NCBI GenBank assembly: GCA_037042185.1
Contig: JAXQJY010000032.1
Location: forward strand, 2,170,001-2,234,000
Reading direction: 5' to 3'
From: Sordariomycetes sp. S80-01Y
Lineage: Eukaryota; Ascomycota; Sordariomycetes
DNA: 64,000 nucleotides
The notes beneath the pieces were generated by a model. The model was not told where the DNA came from, searched no databases, and saw only the letters and a program-made list of their open reading frames with translations. The number at the start of each line of letters is the position of its first letter. Positions within the stretch are counted from its first letter, which is position 1. The position numbers were made by a program, and so were the translations under genes. Shown in pieces: positions 54,009 to 64,000 of the stretch.

Positions 54009-57000
54009 GCAGCTCCCCCGGACCGGCAGGGTGCTTTTCTTCGATTTAATCAACTTTTTCGATTTCCTTTGTCCTCTCTTATGAAGCAATGAAGCGAAGG
54101 GATACGGCGTCTTTCAACAAAGACAGCAAGCATTTGGGCAACCTGAATTCGTCATGATGAAAATTCTTTAGAAGATAGAGTCGTAACATACCTCAACGAG
54201 ATGCAGCGACGAATTTAACGTGTAATTTACGAAGATTATCACGACTCATTTTCCTGACTCCTTTCGCGAAATTGACATGAACCAGCCTCTCTATGCTAAC
54301 AATCGAGGTATGTATGGAGCTCTGTCTCTTACTCCCGGAGTTGACTAATGGGTAATCTCTAGCATGGTCGAGCGGACAATTCACTGCAGTTCGATCGGAA
54401 GGGAAGGATGCCCCCGATGCAACAGGTACGGACATTGATGGGTGAATGGGCATATTCGGCATCACGCCCGACTACGGAATCATACATCATAAGAGGAAGC
54501 CTGAACTGATTCATCATCGACAGCATGCGCCCCACGCAGCAGGCGCCTCCCTTACAGGCCTTACAGGGCTTCTGGATCGTGTGATAAGATGCGGTGTGCG
54601 TTCAGATACACCGCCCAAGTCCGAGCTTTGACGAGCCACGCCGGTATATTCGAGAAGTCCAGCAAAGACGGCAATCAACAGGAGCAGCGCGACACAAAGA
54701 ATGCGCAAGCATGCCGGCAGCCGCTCTTCACACTAATAGAAAAAAGTGAGCCTCTGCCGGTTTCGCAGGCTTGAGGGAATCTCGCGCGGAAGACACGCAC
54801 GCAGGGACCTCAGAGTGGTCTGGAGGCTGGCTGAGGGTTGCACAAGACTTGACTTCAAGATTTGAGGTGGTTGCTTCATCGCAATGACAGGTAGGGATGG
54901 GATGACGGGGAAGGGTCGTGTCACCGAGAACCGGCACAGCGGATGGGGTTTTCGATCATGTTGCGGACGCAAGGGAAAGGTGTTGGCCGTGGTTGAAAGC
55001 TTGAGTGCCTGAATGATTGCGACCGTCGTCAATCGCGTGGGATCTTTGGCGAGGACCCGTTGGTTTACTGGTGAGTCTACTTGGCGACCACAAGGCCTCA
55101 AGACACGGGTTTCTCCGCGGACAACATGAAAATCGCGCTTCATCATCCCTTGTTGGAGCGAACAGACCATGTGTCTGCGGGAGCTGGCATAGCCTCCATT
55201 GTCAACTGCGCTCTGCGCTTGCGCGCTTCCGAGCATCTCCTCGGGAAGGCAGCCAGATCAGCCAGTCACGGGCAAGTCCAAACGAAGACGCGCCAGGCAG
55301 CCTTGTGCGAAGCGCTTCGCCGTCATGTCGCTGGGCGTGACAGTTGAAAGGGGTATGGGGGTCGCGTCTGCGCATCGGCGTGGCATGATTGCCAAGGAAG
55401 ATCATTTGTAAGGGCGCCAAGGGGCTCTCGATGTGAGTTGATGTGTTCATCGTGAGCTGCTGCGTCTTGCTCTTGGTGTGTATAGGGCTGCGAGCAAAGA
55501 AAGTGTTGGGCGCAAAACGGATGGCATTGTGGTGTTGGTTGAATAGGCATCCTGGATAGAAGCGGCGACGCGGGCGGAATCCTGCTTTCTTGTTCAGTTT
55601 TCGGTGCCCAGGAACCATCTTGCGCAGTGCCAGAGCATGTCAGCGATTCGCAACCTTAATCTGGCGTTAGCATCGGTCCGTCGTGTCAGAGCCAGGCAGC
55701 TGGGAAGAACACGGAGTACAGGATAGCGCTAAGGTGGCTGCAGAGGTTAGCAGCTGAGAGTGACATCCCGAGAACGATCATGGCTGCGTGGACAGCCGCA
55801 GAAGGTTGCTGACTCGGACCAGCGTGGAGAGCTGCGTCTCTACCAGTGGCTTGGTTCCTCCGGGAGCTTGAGCGCACGCTCAAGCCACATACTAGCGCTC
55901 CCAGATGGTGGTAATAGAAGTGATTGCCTTTGCATGGCTTGCTGATGGCTTCAGAAGCGGTGAATATGTAGACACGCCGTTATTCCAGAGGGTACCACGA
56001 GGCAAACGGGCGACAGGAATGCTTTTCGCGCCTGCACCCAGGTTAACGCCGACGTGACGAGAGCATTGCACTGCCAAGTTGGTTGAGCCTCCGACTGCGG
56101 ACGCACAATGGCATACAGCTATGAAACCCTCATTGAGAGGGCTATTGAGTGCCGGTCGTCTTGATATTGTTGGCGAGTGCGAAGCTCCCGGAATCCGGAG
56201 TGCACCCAAGACACGTTGCCAGCACGTCGGCATGAACGCCGACGCGGATGAGTGCTCGGCTGCCCAGGGTAGCGCGCGCGTCATGCCTGGTGATGTTTGG
56301 ATCGAAGAATGCACAGCCCTGGCAGCTTGATCGATCTTGTTGGTGCGAGCTCAAGCTGGGGGCGCCAACAGCGCGGAAGCGGCAGCGGCAGCGCAAGAGG
56401 GCGGAGAGAATTTCCCGAAGGAGAGTTGGACTAGCATCGGACAGATCCCGACAGGAGGTTCGGAAATAGACATTCAAACGAGGAAGGGGTGAAGGTAAAC
56501 GCGAATGGCAGCGCACGCGATGAATGGCTTCACAGGAGAGGCATGACAGAAGACGAGGTGAGGTGAGGTGAGGTTTGAAGTGGAGGTCGGCCTAACGCTA
56601 CGTGGACAGGCCGTGCGAGGGCGGGACTCCAATAGGGGAGCGCTAATCCCAACCGGGTGCTGAATAGACGCGAACCGCAGCCCCTTTTCGACAACAATAG
56701 TAAGCTCCAGGCCGGACAATAGCAACCTCCTGCAACGCTGCGAAACCCTCCCACCACAGCTGGGATCGGGTCAAGGTCCGATTCTCGATCATTTCTGCAG
56801 TGATGCCTGCCACATCTGAGAACCTTGCGGATTGTTTTTATCCCGCTTGTACCCCAGAGTGCACCCACGGGACATCCAGAGGGGTCCGTCTAGGAGAGCT
56901 TGCTCCCCTCCCTTCCATATTGCCCCACAGCAGCTCCTCAATCTCTGCCGTGTTCGGTTCGGAAGGTCGAATACCTGTCCCTGCGCTCGACCTTGATGGA

Positions 57001-57986
57001 CAAATCCTTCATTCACGAGTTGAGAGGCGTCGGGGGTTATTCTCCCGAGGTATCAGTACTCGTCGTACGGGAGGACGACACGTCGTGTTTGAGACCACAC
57101 TCCACCCAGTTTTACCTACAATGGGAAGCCTCCAGGCTCTGAATAGCCAGCCACGTCCTGCCGCAGGCGTGTAACTCAAACGATGTAGTTCGCGACGCAG
57201 GGGGTGTATCTTCCACGTTGGAGGCTGACAGCTCCTTCATGCACCTGCACCAAGCCTTCCGAAAGGGCAATTTCCTTGGTCAGTGGGAGGGTGGACGGGG
57301 TGTAGGGATGGACGCGCGGTAATGGATGCCGGGGTTCACGAGTCTTCACAGGCGCCCTTCCCGCATGATCTCACTTCTCTTGCGCGGTCCACTCGCGATG
57401 CGTGTTGTGCTGTTCTTCCAAGGCCAATTGTCCGTGATTCACACAAAGCACCCAATGTTTTGGTATGGGGGTCTTTCCTCTCTGTATATATTACCCTCCC
57501 TGCTGCCTAGAAGCTAACACAGGGACTGTCCTTCTCTTTCATTACCACCCGTACGTCTTGAGATACACTTGCTTCTTCGCCCTAGCATCTAGAGTTTCTC
57601 CCGTTTCTGTATACCGATAGAGCATCTTAGCCCAATCCTCCTCGCTCACCTTCCGAGAAAGTTTTGCTTCGAACGGCCGGCTGCCGCGGCTGCATCGGTG
57701 GCGCTACCCTCTCACCATCGCACCTCGTCCGACGGAACATCGCCCTCGGCACAACCACTCTGTCGGCGAACACTAAACTGGTCCACCACCCCCGAACTTT
57801 CTGGGTGGGGCATTGTCGTCGAAAGTTTCCTACGCTAGGAGCAACTCTGCCACGAGGCAATATATTTTGAGGACTGCGCTCGGTCTTTACTCGTTCCATC
57901 CTGGGACACTCTTCATATCTCACATCTCTGGGAGAACCACGTTTGACACGGAAGTTATTTAGGGATCCCAACAACCTACGTCACAA
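54009..57986. other. Nearly 4 kb region without recognisable gene
   Basis: No frame exceeds about 170 codons and none has a recognised family or good splice-linked continuation. It contains a short GAGGT repeat near 56555 and ends in a region (57520-57980) that may be the long leader of the next gene. Possibly non-coding or with an undetected orphan gene. Confidence 0.45.
56555..56574. repeat. Short tandem repeat, unit GAGGT
   Basis: Four perfect copies of the pentamer GAGGT. Too short to suggest more than slippage. Confidence 0.7.
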
Positions 57987-58619
57987 ATGGATTCTCACAG
58001 TCAAGCATCGTCGGCCCAGCCCCTCCGTTACACCAATCCAAAGGAGACGGAGCAAGATATGCCAAACATTGCTCCTCCACCTTATACGCCCCCGCGTCGC
58101 CCAAGCCTCCAAGGACTCACCGCACGGGGCGTTGAGCTCTCAAGCCTGGCTCATCGTCCTGTTTTAGGAGAGTCAAGGGTATTCCAGCGCCCGCTCATCA
58201 CCACTATGCTTCCGGACGAGTCAGAACACAACGAGGGCTTGGAGGGCATGTCGCCGCTGAGCCTCTGTATCAAAACCTCCATCAACATCACCAAGGGCAA
58301 CAATCTCATCTGCCTTACGGAATCTCCCGCCAGTCATGCCAATATGATCGCCGAAGCAGTTGCTCAAGCTATCCAAAAGAGCAGCTCCGGCAACTGCGGC
58401 ATTCCCATGATCGACGGCAACGGCAACCCTCGACCTGTCAAGATAGAGGTCGATGCTGGTATGGTGGTCGACGGCATCGGTAATGTCATAGGAAATGAGA
58501 AGGTCATTGACGAGGTCCTTCGTCAACGGGCAGATCTTCGGCGGCAAGATCTTCGACGACCACGCGAAGACACTGTCGATGCTGAGCCTGAACCGTCTAA
58601 GCGCCGGCGTTCCGAGTAG
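57987..58619 (+). CDS. Conserved small protein of unknown function with C-terminal NLS
   Basis: An intronless gene of 210 codons. The first 50 residues are disordered (IAPPPYTPPRRPSLQGL). The middle from about residue 92 looks folded and conserved in type: SLCIKTSINITKGNNLICLTESPASHANMIAEAVAQAIQ, then CGIPMIDGNGNPRPVKIEVDAG, then a hydrophobic MVVDGIGNVIGNEKVIDEVL. The C-terminus is basic (RQRADLRRQDLRRPR) with a final acidic spacer and a PSKRRRSE nuclear-localisation-like end. I recall similar proteins as hypothetical ones in sordariomycetes but know no function. The ATG at 57987 is the first in the frame. Nuclear location is inferred from the basic C-terminus only. Confidence 0.75.
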   Translation: MDSHSQASSAQPLRYTNPKETEQDMPNIAPPPYTPPRRPSLQGLTARGVELSSLAHRPVLGESRVFQRPLITTMLPDESEHNEGLEGMSPLSLCIKTSINITKGNNLICLTESPASHANMIAEAVAQAIQKSSSGNCGIPMIDGNGNPRPVKIEVDAGMVVDGIGNVIGNEKVIDEVLRQRADLRRQDLRRPREDTVDAEPEPSKRRRSE

Positions 58620-59397
58620 GACACTGTCGCATACCTCATGGCCTTCTACAGATTAAAATTATTTCTTCCGCTGGCATTCCAAACTGGTAAGCTGGCTACC
58701 ACCGCGGTGTTCATAATTTGTTGCAATAAGTTTCGAATGCGGTTGCCCTTCGCTCTCGGTCTCCACGTGAACAAGAGTTGGCAGGGCTGGTCTTGACAGA
58801 ACATTGGCGGGTTGCGTTAGCTGATATTGATGAATGAATAATGAAGGGGGTACATTTTTAACAATATTTCTACATATCACTCTATGAGATCCCAGTGTTC
58901 TTCTCATGGGCTGCGTCGAAGTAAAGCACATGAAAGCGAACGTCCGAAGCCCCGAACTGATACTAGTCTCAACCATGGTGCGCGCCAGCGACCATCCACA
59001 CACGGTAACGGCATGCCACACGCCGAGCCCAGTACTGTGGTTGGTCCGCGCCACCACCCGCCCGGCTCTCGGCTTATCAGACGCCAGCACGAGCCACCCA
59101 GTGCTAAGAAAGCCGGTGACGATTCGTGCTTTCTTCGGAGGCCCTGTGAGGGGGAAATGGGGGCATTTGGGTTCGTCAAGCGGTGCTCGTTTAGGGTATG
59201 CCTGGATTGGTGGAACGGGGACGATTAACCTTTAGAGGGGTGCCGAGCTGGATGAGCGGACCCTATGACGAACACCGATAGTTTGACACATTTCTTCATT
59301 GCTATGTCGAACGGCTCGCTCTGGACCTCTCTAACGGTCGATCACTTACGCTTGTTTTCAAAGCTTGTGTCACTCTGATTCTGGCTTCTCTACAGAA
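58620..59397. other. Convergent intergenic spacer
   Basis: 778 bp between two convergent genes, with only small chance frames. Confidence 0.5.
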
Positions 59398-62015
59398 TCA
59401 GGGTTGGTACGTCTGCCCTTCGACCCGGACCAACACTGTTTGGAGAACATCTGCCGCCGATTCTCCGAGATAGAAGGTGTACTCCCCTTCTCTGACAACC
59501 CACTGTCGCTGGCCCTCGTCGAAGAAAGCAAGGTCTCTCGCTGGAACTGACAATTGAACTTCCTTCGATTGGCCCGGCTCCAAACGAACCTTTTGGAATG
59601 CCACCAGACCCTTCAGGGGATGATCGAGCGATTGCGCTGTGATCCCTGCGTAGATCTGCACAAGCGTACCTCCAGCGACCTGGCCGGTGTTGGTGACGCT
59701 GATCCCAATGTTGAAGATGTCGGTCTGCTGGGGATCTTTGCTGATCGCCATGTTGCCATAGTCAAACGTGGTGTAAGACAGCCCATATCCGAAGGGGAAG
59801 TTGACCTTTTCTCTTGCAACTCGGTCGAAGTGACGATATCCAATAAACACACCCTCAGCGTATTCAACCTTGAGCTTCCCGTCAACATAGCTACCTGGAA
59901 AATTCCCATGTGCCGGGGAATCCTCAACGCTTTTAGGGAAAGTGACGGGTAATCTGCCCTCGGGGTTGACAGTTCCCGTGAGGACATCAGCGATGCTGTT
60001 TCCGCACTCTTGTCCTGCGAACCAAGCTTGCACCACTCCACGGACATTCCCTAGCCATGGCATAGAGATGGGGACGCCAGTAGAATTGACAACAATTGTA
60101 TTCTTGTTCGCTGCAGCGACCGCAGAGACGAGAGAGTTTTGGCCTCGCGGTAGATCAAAAGAGTCCTGATCTCGACCTTCTGTCTCCCACTGAGGATCGT
60201 GCCCCGTGAAGACGATAGCTATGTCTGACTCTGAGGCGATCTTCACAGCTTCCCCTTCGAGATCAGCGTCATGGACTGATTCCAGCGAGAAGCCAACGCG
60301 CACGCCACTGCGACCTTCGAGGATCTCCAATCCGATCTTCACCGGAGGGTCGCTTCTGATCCGAAGACGATATGTCTTGCCTGCTTTGAATGGGTGCTTG
60401 ATCTCGGGCTCAGATGCAGCGAGGAAGAGTGATCCCATCGGGTCTGAGCAGTTCCCCTTCTGCTCAAAGACGAGCTCATCGTCAACCCAGACTGCGGTGG
60501 GACCGAGCCCCGAGCAGGAGATGTAGTGCGTTCCGGTTTCGGATGGCGTGAAGTCGCCAACGATCTCGAGAGCTTTCCAGAACGACTCGTTGGATCCAAG
60601 AGGCGAGTAAGCGGACTTCGGATACGAACCTTGCGTATCCGTCGCCTCAGTCTCGCCGTCTTTGAATAGTAAACGGCTGAACCCAGGTTTTCCATCAAGG
60701 CCAACCACCGTGCCAACACTCGTGTCGTCTTTGGTAATTGGGGGAAGTAGACGTTCCCGGTGCGCACCCTTGGAGAAGGTAAACGAAGAGCTATGTCCCA
60801 AAGCTGCGTGTAGACCGTCCCAAGGCGTTACCTTGTAGTAAGCATTGACCGAAGCGCTGCCTCCGCCGTGGGCCATGGCATCCTTGGCGAATCCTATGAG
60901 GGCTATTTTCTTCCCTTTCATCTTTTCTTTGGTGAGTGGCAACATTTCGTCATTCTTCAAGAGCACGATGCCCTTAGCTCCGCCGTCTCGGATAAGTTTG
61001 CGGTGTTCTAGCTTGTCGCCAACAGTGTTTGGTTCGTTGGCTTCTTCCAGGGCCTTGAGCTTGTACGCCCATTCGAGAACAGACTTTGCTCTTGCATCGA
61101 TCACATTCTCTGACACTTTCCCTTCCCTGATCGCGTCAAGAACGGCGGGCAACTTGCGAATCCTCGGAGGCCCGGGCATTTCAAGATCCAGACCGATGTT
61201 CAAGGCGTCTGAGACGGAGTTTGTGCCGCCCCAATCACTCATAACAAGCCCCTTCCAGCCCCATTCACCCCTTAGGACTTCCTGTAACAACCAAGGATGA
61301 GCATCGCAGTGCGTTCCGTTGACGAGATTGTAAGCTGTCATGATGGCCCATGGCTTCGCCTCCTTCACAGCGATTTCAAAGGGCCTTAGATAAATCTCCC
61401 TCAAAGCCCTCTCACTAATTTTCTCATCAACCGTGGTTCTTTGAGTCTCTTGCTCATTTGCAACAAAGTGCTTGATAGTCGCGCTCACGCCCTTGCTTTG
61501 CAATCCCTGAATCACCTGCGACGACAACTTGCCTGTGAGAAATGGATCCTCACTGAAGCTCTCGAAGTTTCGGCCGCCCAGAGGGTGGCGATGCATGCAG
61601 ACAGTCGGTCCGAGGACACACTGTGCATTTTTATGGCGGGCTTCTTCTGCGAGGGCTTCGCCCATTGAACGCGCAACGGCAGCGTCGAACGTTGCGGCTA
61701 CGTTGCACGCTGCTGGGAAGCAGGCTGAACGAATGTCTGCGTCTATGGCAGCCGCACGTACGCCATTGGGGCCATCAGCGGTCTCAATGATCATTAGTCG
61801 GATGCAGCAATATCGGATTGGGTCGCTATACCTTGATTGCTGGGACATTCTTGGATTCGAATCCTGCTGTTCCTGAAAAGCTGGCGCCGGCCAACAAAGC
61901 GATCTGTACAGATCAGTCACCTGAGGCCAGGAGAAAGTCCAAAAACTCCGTGTCTTACCTTTTCTTCAAGGCTTAAGGACTGAATCACCTCATCAACATG
62001 GACTGTCGTAGCCAT
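59398..62015 (-). CDS. Beta-glucosidase, GH3 with PA14 insert, intracellular type
   Basis: Three exons (62015-61959, 61903-61832, 61782-59398) give 837 residues. Exon 2, only 24 codons, supplies IALLAGASFSGTAGFESKNVPAIK and splices to TADGPNGVR, the usual GH3 start; the unspliced frame gives a false N-terminus. Further landmarks: GGRNFESFSEDPFLTG, KHFVANEQE, and the nucleophile Asp226 in GLVMSDWGGTNS. GIVLLKND begins the alpha/beta sandwich domain, interrupted by a PA14 domain (about 390-550, with TGTHYISCSGLGPTAVWVDDELV). GHDPQWETEGRDQDSFDLP and the Fn3-like C-terminal domain follow. No signal peptide, so it is an intracellular enzyme for beta-linked oligosaccharides or glycosides. The gene is divergent from the FAH-family gene. 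Confidence 0.94.
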
Positions 62016-62264
62016 CTCGAGCAACCTTAGAGACCTTCTCGCCTTCTCCCGTGTGTTTCCGCTATGGCGAGGTCTTGCTGTTGCTTATGGGCTTTACACC
62101 TATTCGTAAGACAGATACGCCGATGTTCAAACTGGATATTGGCAATGCTGATGAGGCAATTGATCAAAGCGTGGCTCGTAGCTGGCGTTCGCCGACATCC
62201 GGAACCCCAGTCCCGTTGTTGTCGGCGCCGTCGCGGTGCTAAACACCGACTATTGCCGGCGACC

Positions 62265-62281
62265 TTCGGAAGCGTTCCGAA
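62265..62281. promoter_or_regulatory. Inverted repeat TTCGGAA-N3-TTCCGAA
   Basis: A perfect 7 bp palindrome with a GCG spacer. It contains CGG-N7-CCG, the half-site layout bound by many Zn2Cys6 dimers. Located 250 bp from the beta-glucosidase ATG and 139 bp from the first possible FAH-family ATG (62404). Confidence 0.55.
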
Positions 62282-62287
62282 CCACTT

Positions 62288-62312
62288 CCGTTCCGAGACA
62301 TCCTCGGAACGG
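62288..62312. promoter_or_regulatory. Inverted repeat CCGTTCCGAG-N5-CTCGGAACGG
   Basis: A perfect 10 bp inverted repeat with spacer ACATC, 6 bp after the first. Its inner triplets are CCG-N9-CGG (everted), and both copies contain the same TTCCGA/TCGGAA core as the first palindrome. Confidence 0.6.
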
Positions 62313-62508
62313 TCTACTCCCCTTTTCGGCACATAGTCGACGCAGGGAAGTAATAAACATACAATATTTCAGTAAACACAGTCGTTCTATTCTGAGGCAT
62401 TACATGACTTCAACAAACCTTTTAAAGAAATTCATCACAAAGCAACCTCGACATCTCAATCATCAAACCCCCTTTCAAGGAGACCGCTTCCGCCATTCAT
62501 TTCGCACC

Positions 62509-63428
62509 ATGGCTGCTTGGCAACGACTCATCCGCTTTGTCGACGACAACGGCAAAGAAACCTTTGGAGAGCCCTTAGTGAGCTCCGAGAGCGAACTTGA
62601 GAGCAAACTTGCCAGTAATGAGCTGTATGCCACAGAATTCAAGGGCAAGTCTCCAGTTGGCGACCTGGCCAGGGGAGAAAAGGTCCATGTGAAGAGCTTG
62701 AGTGGCATATTGAAGCCTAGTGATGTTCCTATTATCCGTTGCATTGGTCTGAACTACACCAAGCATAGTAAGTCTGCCCTTGAGCCTGACCACGACGGCA
62801 ACTGACAGCCCCAGTCAAGGAGGGAGGCCGCACACCACCGCCATATCCTTCCGTCTTCATCAAGCCATCAACTTCTGTCACAGGATACGATGAAGACGTA
62901 CCTATCCCCAAGATTGCACAAGACGGCACTGTTGACTATGAGGGAGAACTTGCTATCGTGATTGGCAAGACGGGCAAGAACATTGCAAAGGAGTCCGCTC
63001 TGTCTCACATTGCTGGCTACCTAGCAGCCAACGATGTCTCCGCCCGCGCTTGGCAGAGAGATCCTAAGAAGGCCGGCGGTGTTCCTCAATGGTGCTTCAG
63101 CAAGGGGTTTGACAAGTTCGCCCCGTTGAGTCCCATGCTCGTCTCCCCAAGCGTCGTGGGCAACGCTTCAGATCTGCACCTGCGCACGCTAGTGAATGGA
63201 GAAGAGCGTCAGAACACGAGCACTGGTGATCTTCTCTTTGGCGTCGAAGACATTGTGGCTTTCGTCAGCCAAGGCACAACTCTAGAGGCCGGGACTGTTA
63301 TTCTAACAGGAACACCTTCAGGTGTGGCTATGGGAATGAAGGAGCCCAAGTACCTGAACGATGGCGATGTTGTAGAGGTCAGCATCAGTAGCCTCGGGCG
63401 TGTGAGGAATAAGATGGCTTTTGAATAG
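62509..63428 (+). CDS. Fumarylacetoacetate hydrolase-family protein
   Basis: Two exons (62509-62767 and 62815-63428) give 290 residues from MAAWQRLIRF. The FAH fold shows IIRCIGLNYTKHIKEGG, then PSVFIKPSTSVTG, DYEGELAIVIGKTGKN (metal-binding Glu), HIAGYLAANDVSARAWQ, GFDKFAPLSPML, and TGTPSGVAMG. This resembles FAHD1/FAHD2 and bacterial 2-hydroxyhepta-2,4-diene-1,7-dioate isomerase/acylpyruvase types, so it is likely a divalent-metal hydrolase or decarboxylase for acylpyruvates or oxaloacetate. Its exact substrate is unknown. An in-frame ATG at 62404 would add 35 residues that are basic and Ser/Thr-rich, like a mitochondrial presequence, so a second form is possible. The gene faces the beta-glucosidase across a short divergent promoter. 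Confidence 0.9.
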
Positions 63429-63534
63429 AGAATTGAAATAGATGAGAATCATAAAAAATTGACATGTAGACTAAATTATTCACCGGACTTTGAGACATTC
63501 GTGGCGACCATGCCCTTAGATATACAAACTGTCT

Positions 63535-64000
63535 CTAGTGTTGCGGATTGCCAGTCATGCTGTGGTTTGTTTCGCTCGGCAGCGGGCGAGGACGTCTGAA
63601 AGTTGCAAAATCAGTGTCCTCGAGGTTGGGACTTTGCTGGGGATGATGAGGCTCCTCCTGGGGCTCTTGTGAGGGAGCCAACGTGGGCCCGCCCATTGTG
63701 CCCACTCTAGAAGGTCTCCTGGCATGAAGCTCATGAGTTTCTGTTGCTTGCCACATTCTATGTATGGTCTCATGGGCGAGAATGAGGCCACCCCTGTGTG
63801 CCCCGCTGCTTGACTCTCCTGTAATACCGCCCGTGTCATCTCCCAACTTATCATGGCTTTTCTGAGCCCATTCAAATTCCGGATGGCGCATGTAGATGAA
63901 GTTCTTTCCTCCGTTGTGGCTCCTATATGTCATGATGGCGAGGAATCCAAAATACCACAGCGCCGCGAAGGCCAGTATGCACCATGAGACGACAGGGACA
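63535..64000 (-). CDS. Membrane protein of unknown function, C-terminal part only (runs off right edge)
   Basis: The frame ends at 63535 and stays open to the window edge. The part seen begins with a transmembrane helix (VPVVSWCILAFAALWYFGFLA) followed by MTYRSHNGGKNFIYMRHPEFEWAQK and a 110-residue hydrophilic tail. The tail has Gly/Ser/Pro stretches and charged clusters (EPQEEPHHPQQSP), predicted disordered. The true N-terminus lies outside the window. I do not recognise the family. Coding is supported by the long C-terminal open frame joined to the hydrophobic helix and by the lack of a stop up to the edge. Confidence 0.6.
   Translation of the reverse strand, partial: VPVVSWCILAFAALWYFGFLAIMTYRSHNGGKNFIYMRHPEFEWAQKSHDKLGDDTGGITGESSSGAHRGGLILAHETIHRMWQATETHELHARRPSRVGTMGGPTLAPSQEPQEEPHHPQQSPNLEDTDFATFRRPRPLPSETNHSMTGNPQH

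Larger units (their letters stand above)
62016..62403. promoter_or_regulatory. Shared divergent promoter of the GH3 beta-glucosidase and FAH-family genes
   Basis: The two ATGs are only about 0.4-0.5 kb apart and face away from each other. It holds two perfect inverted repeats described below. Confidence 0.6.

Noticed and set aside
53556-54089. Minus-strand frame of 177 codons over SAM synthetase exon 3
   Set aside because: Antisense shadow with a repetitive Gly/Val/Asp composition that mirrors the sense codons.
1-64000. Transposons, LTR elements, rRNA, tRNA, CRISPR arrays
   Set aside because: Looked for on both strands by eye; no transposase, reverse transcriptase, terminal repeats or spaced direct repeats were seen, and CRISPR is not expected in a fungal genome.

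Overview
The window is nuclear DNA of a filamentous ascomycete (Pezizomycotina), most likely a sordariomycete. The evidence is short 45-110 nt introns with GT..AG ends, single-copy genes on both strands with 0.2-4 kb spacers, C-rich third positions in highly expressed genes, and a gene set (Ssk2/Os-4 MAPKKK, NrtA-type nitrate transporter, GPI-anchored Kre9/Knh1-like wall protein, PTS1-tagged peroxisomal enzymes, HSPA12-like Hsp70) typical of that group. I did not see transposons, tRNAs, rRNA or CRISPR arrays. Twenty-seven protein genes are supported; most gene models were rebuilt by hand-splicing exons so that reading frames close exactly.

Layout, left to right. 0-10 kb: the 5' part of a CAP-Gly tubulin-folding cofactor E gene (cut by the left edge), a peroxisomal MaoC hydratase ending in SKL, a secreted M28 zinc aminopeptidase with an Fn3 tail, a conserved protein with a mitochondrial-like N-terminus, and a PI-PLC X-domain protein, all on the minus strand. 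10-18 kb: a membrane-anchored 3-beta-HSD/sterol dehydrogenase-like enzyme, an MFS transporter, a membrane-anchored histidine-acid-phosphatase homologue lacking its catalytic residues, and a peroxisomal 2,4-dienoyl-CoA reductase (SKL). 19-29 kb: the HOG-pathway MAPKKK Ssk2, cytidine deaminase, a secreted Ser/Thr-rich protein with an Asn/Asp tail, and a disordered Pro/Ser-rich protein. 30-37 kb: an HSPA12-like Hsp70 next to a lineage-type coiled-coil protein, then the COMPASS WD40 subunit Swd3 with an RS-rich N-terminus. 39-46 kb: a GPI wall protein, the nitrate transporter with GATA/NirA-type sites upstream, and the cytosolic NAD-dependent methylene-THF dehydrogenase. 47-54 kb: a large disordered protein, Apq12, the GPN3 GTPase and S-adenosylmethionine synthetase. 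54-58 kb is a nearly 4 kb stretch without a recognisable gene. 58-64 kb: a small nuclear-type protein, an intracellular GH3/PA14 beta-glucosidase facing an FAH-family hydrolase across a short divergent promoter with two perfect palindromes, and the C-terminal part of a membrane protein cut by the right edge.

Most genes are housekeeping and independent of one another. Loose functional links are the two PTS1 beta-oxidation auxiliary enzymes, one-carbon metabolism (MTD1 and SAM synthetase), and the Hsp70-like/coiled-coil neighbours. No secondary-metabolite cluster was found. The observations most worth checking are the open frame directly after the Ssk2 stop, the predicted pseudophosphatase, the palindromes in the beta-glucosidase/FAH promoter, the NirA/GATA cluster upstream of the nitrate transporter, and the Hsp70-like/coiled-coil pair.
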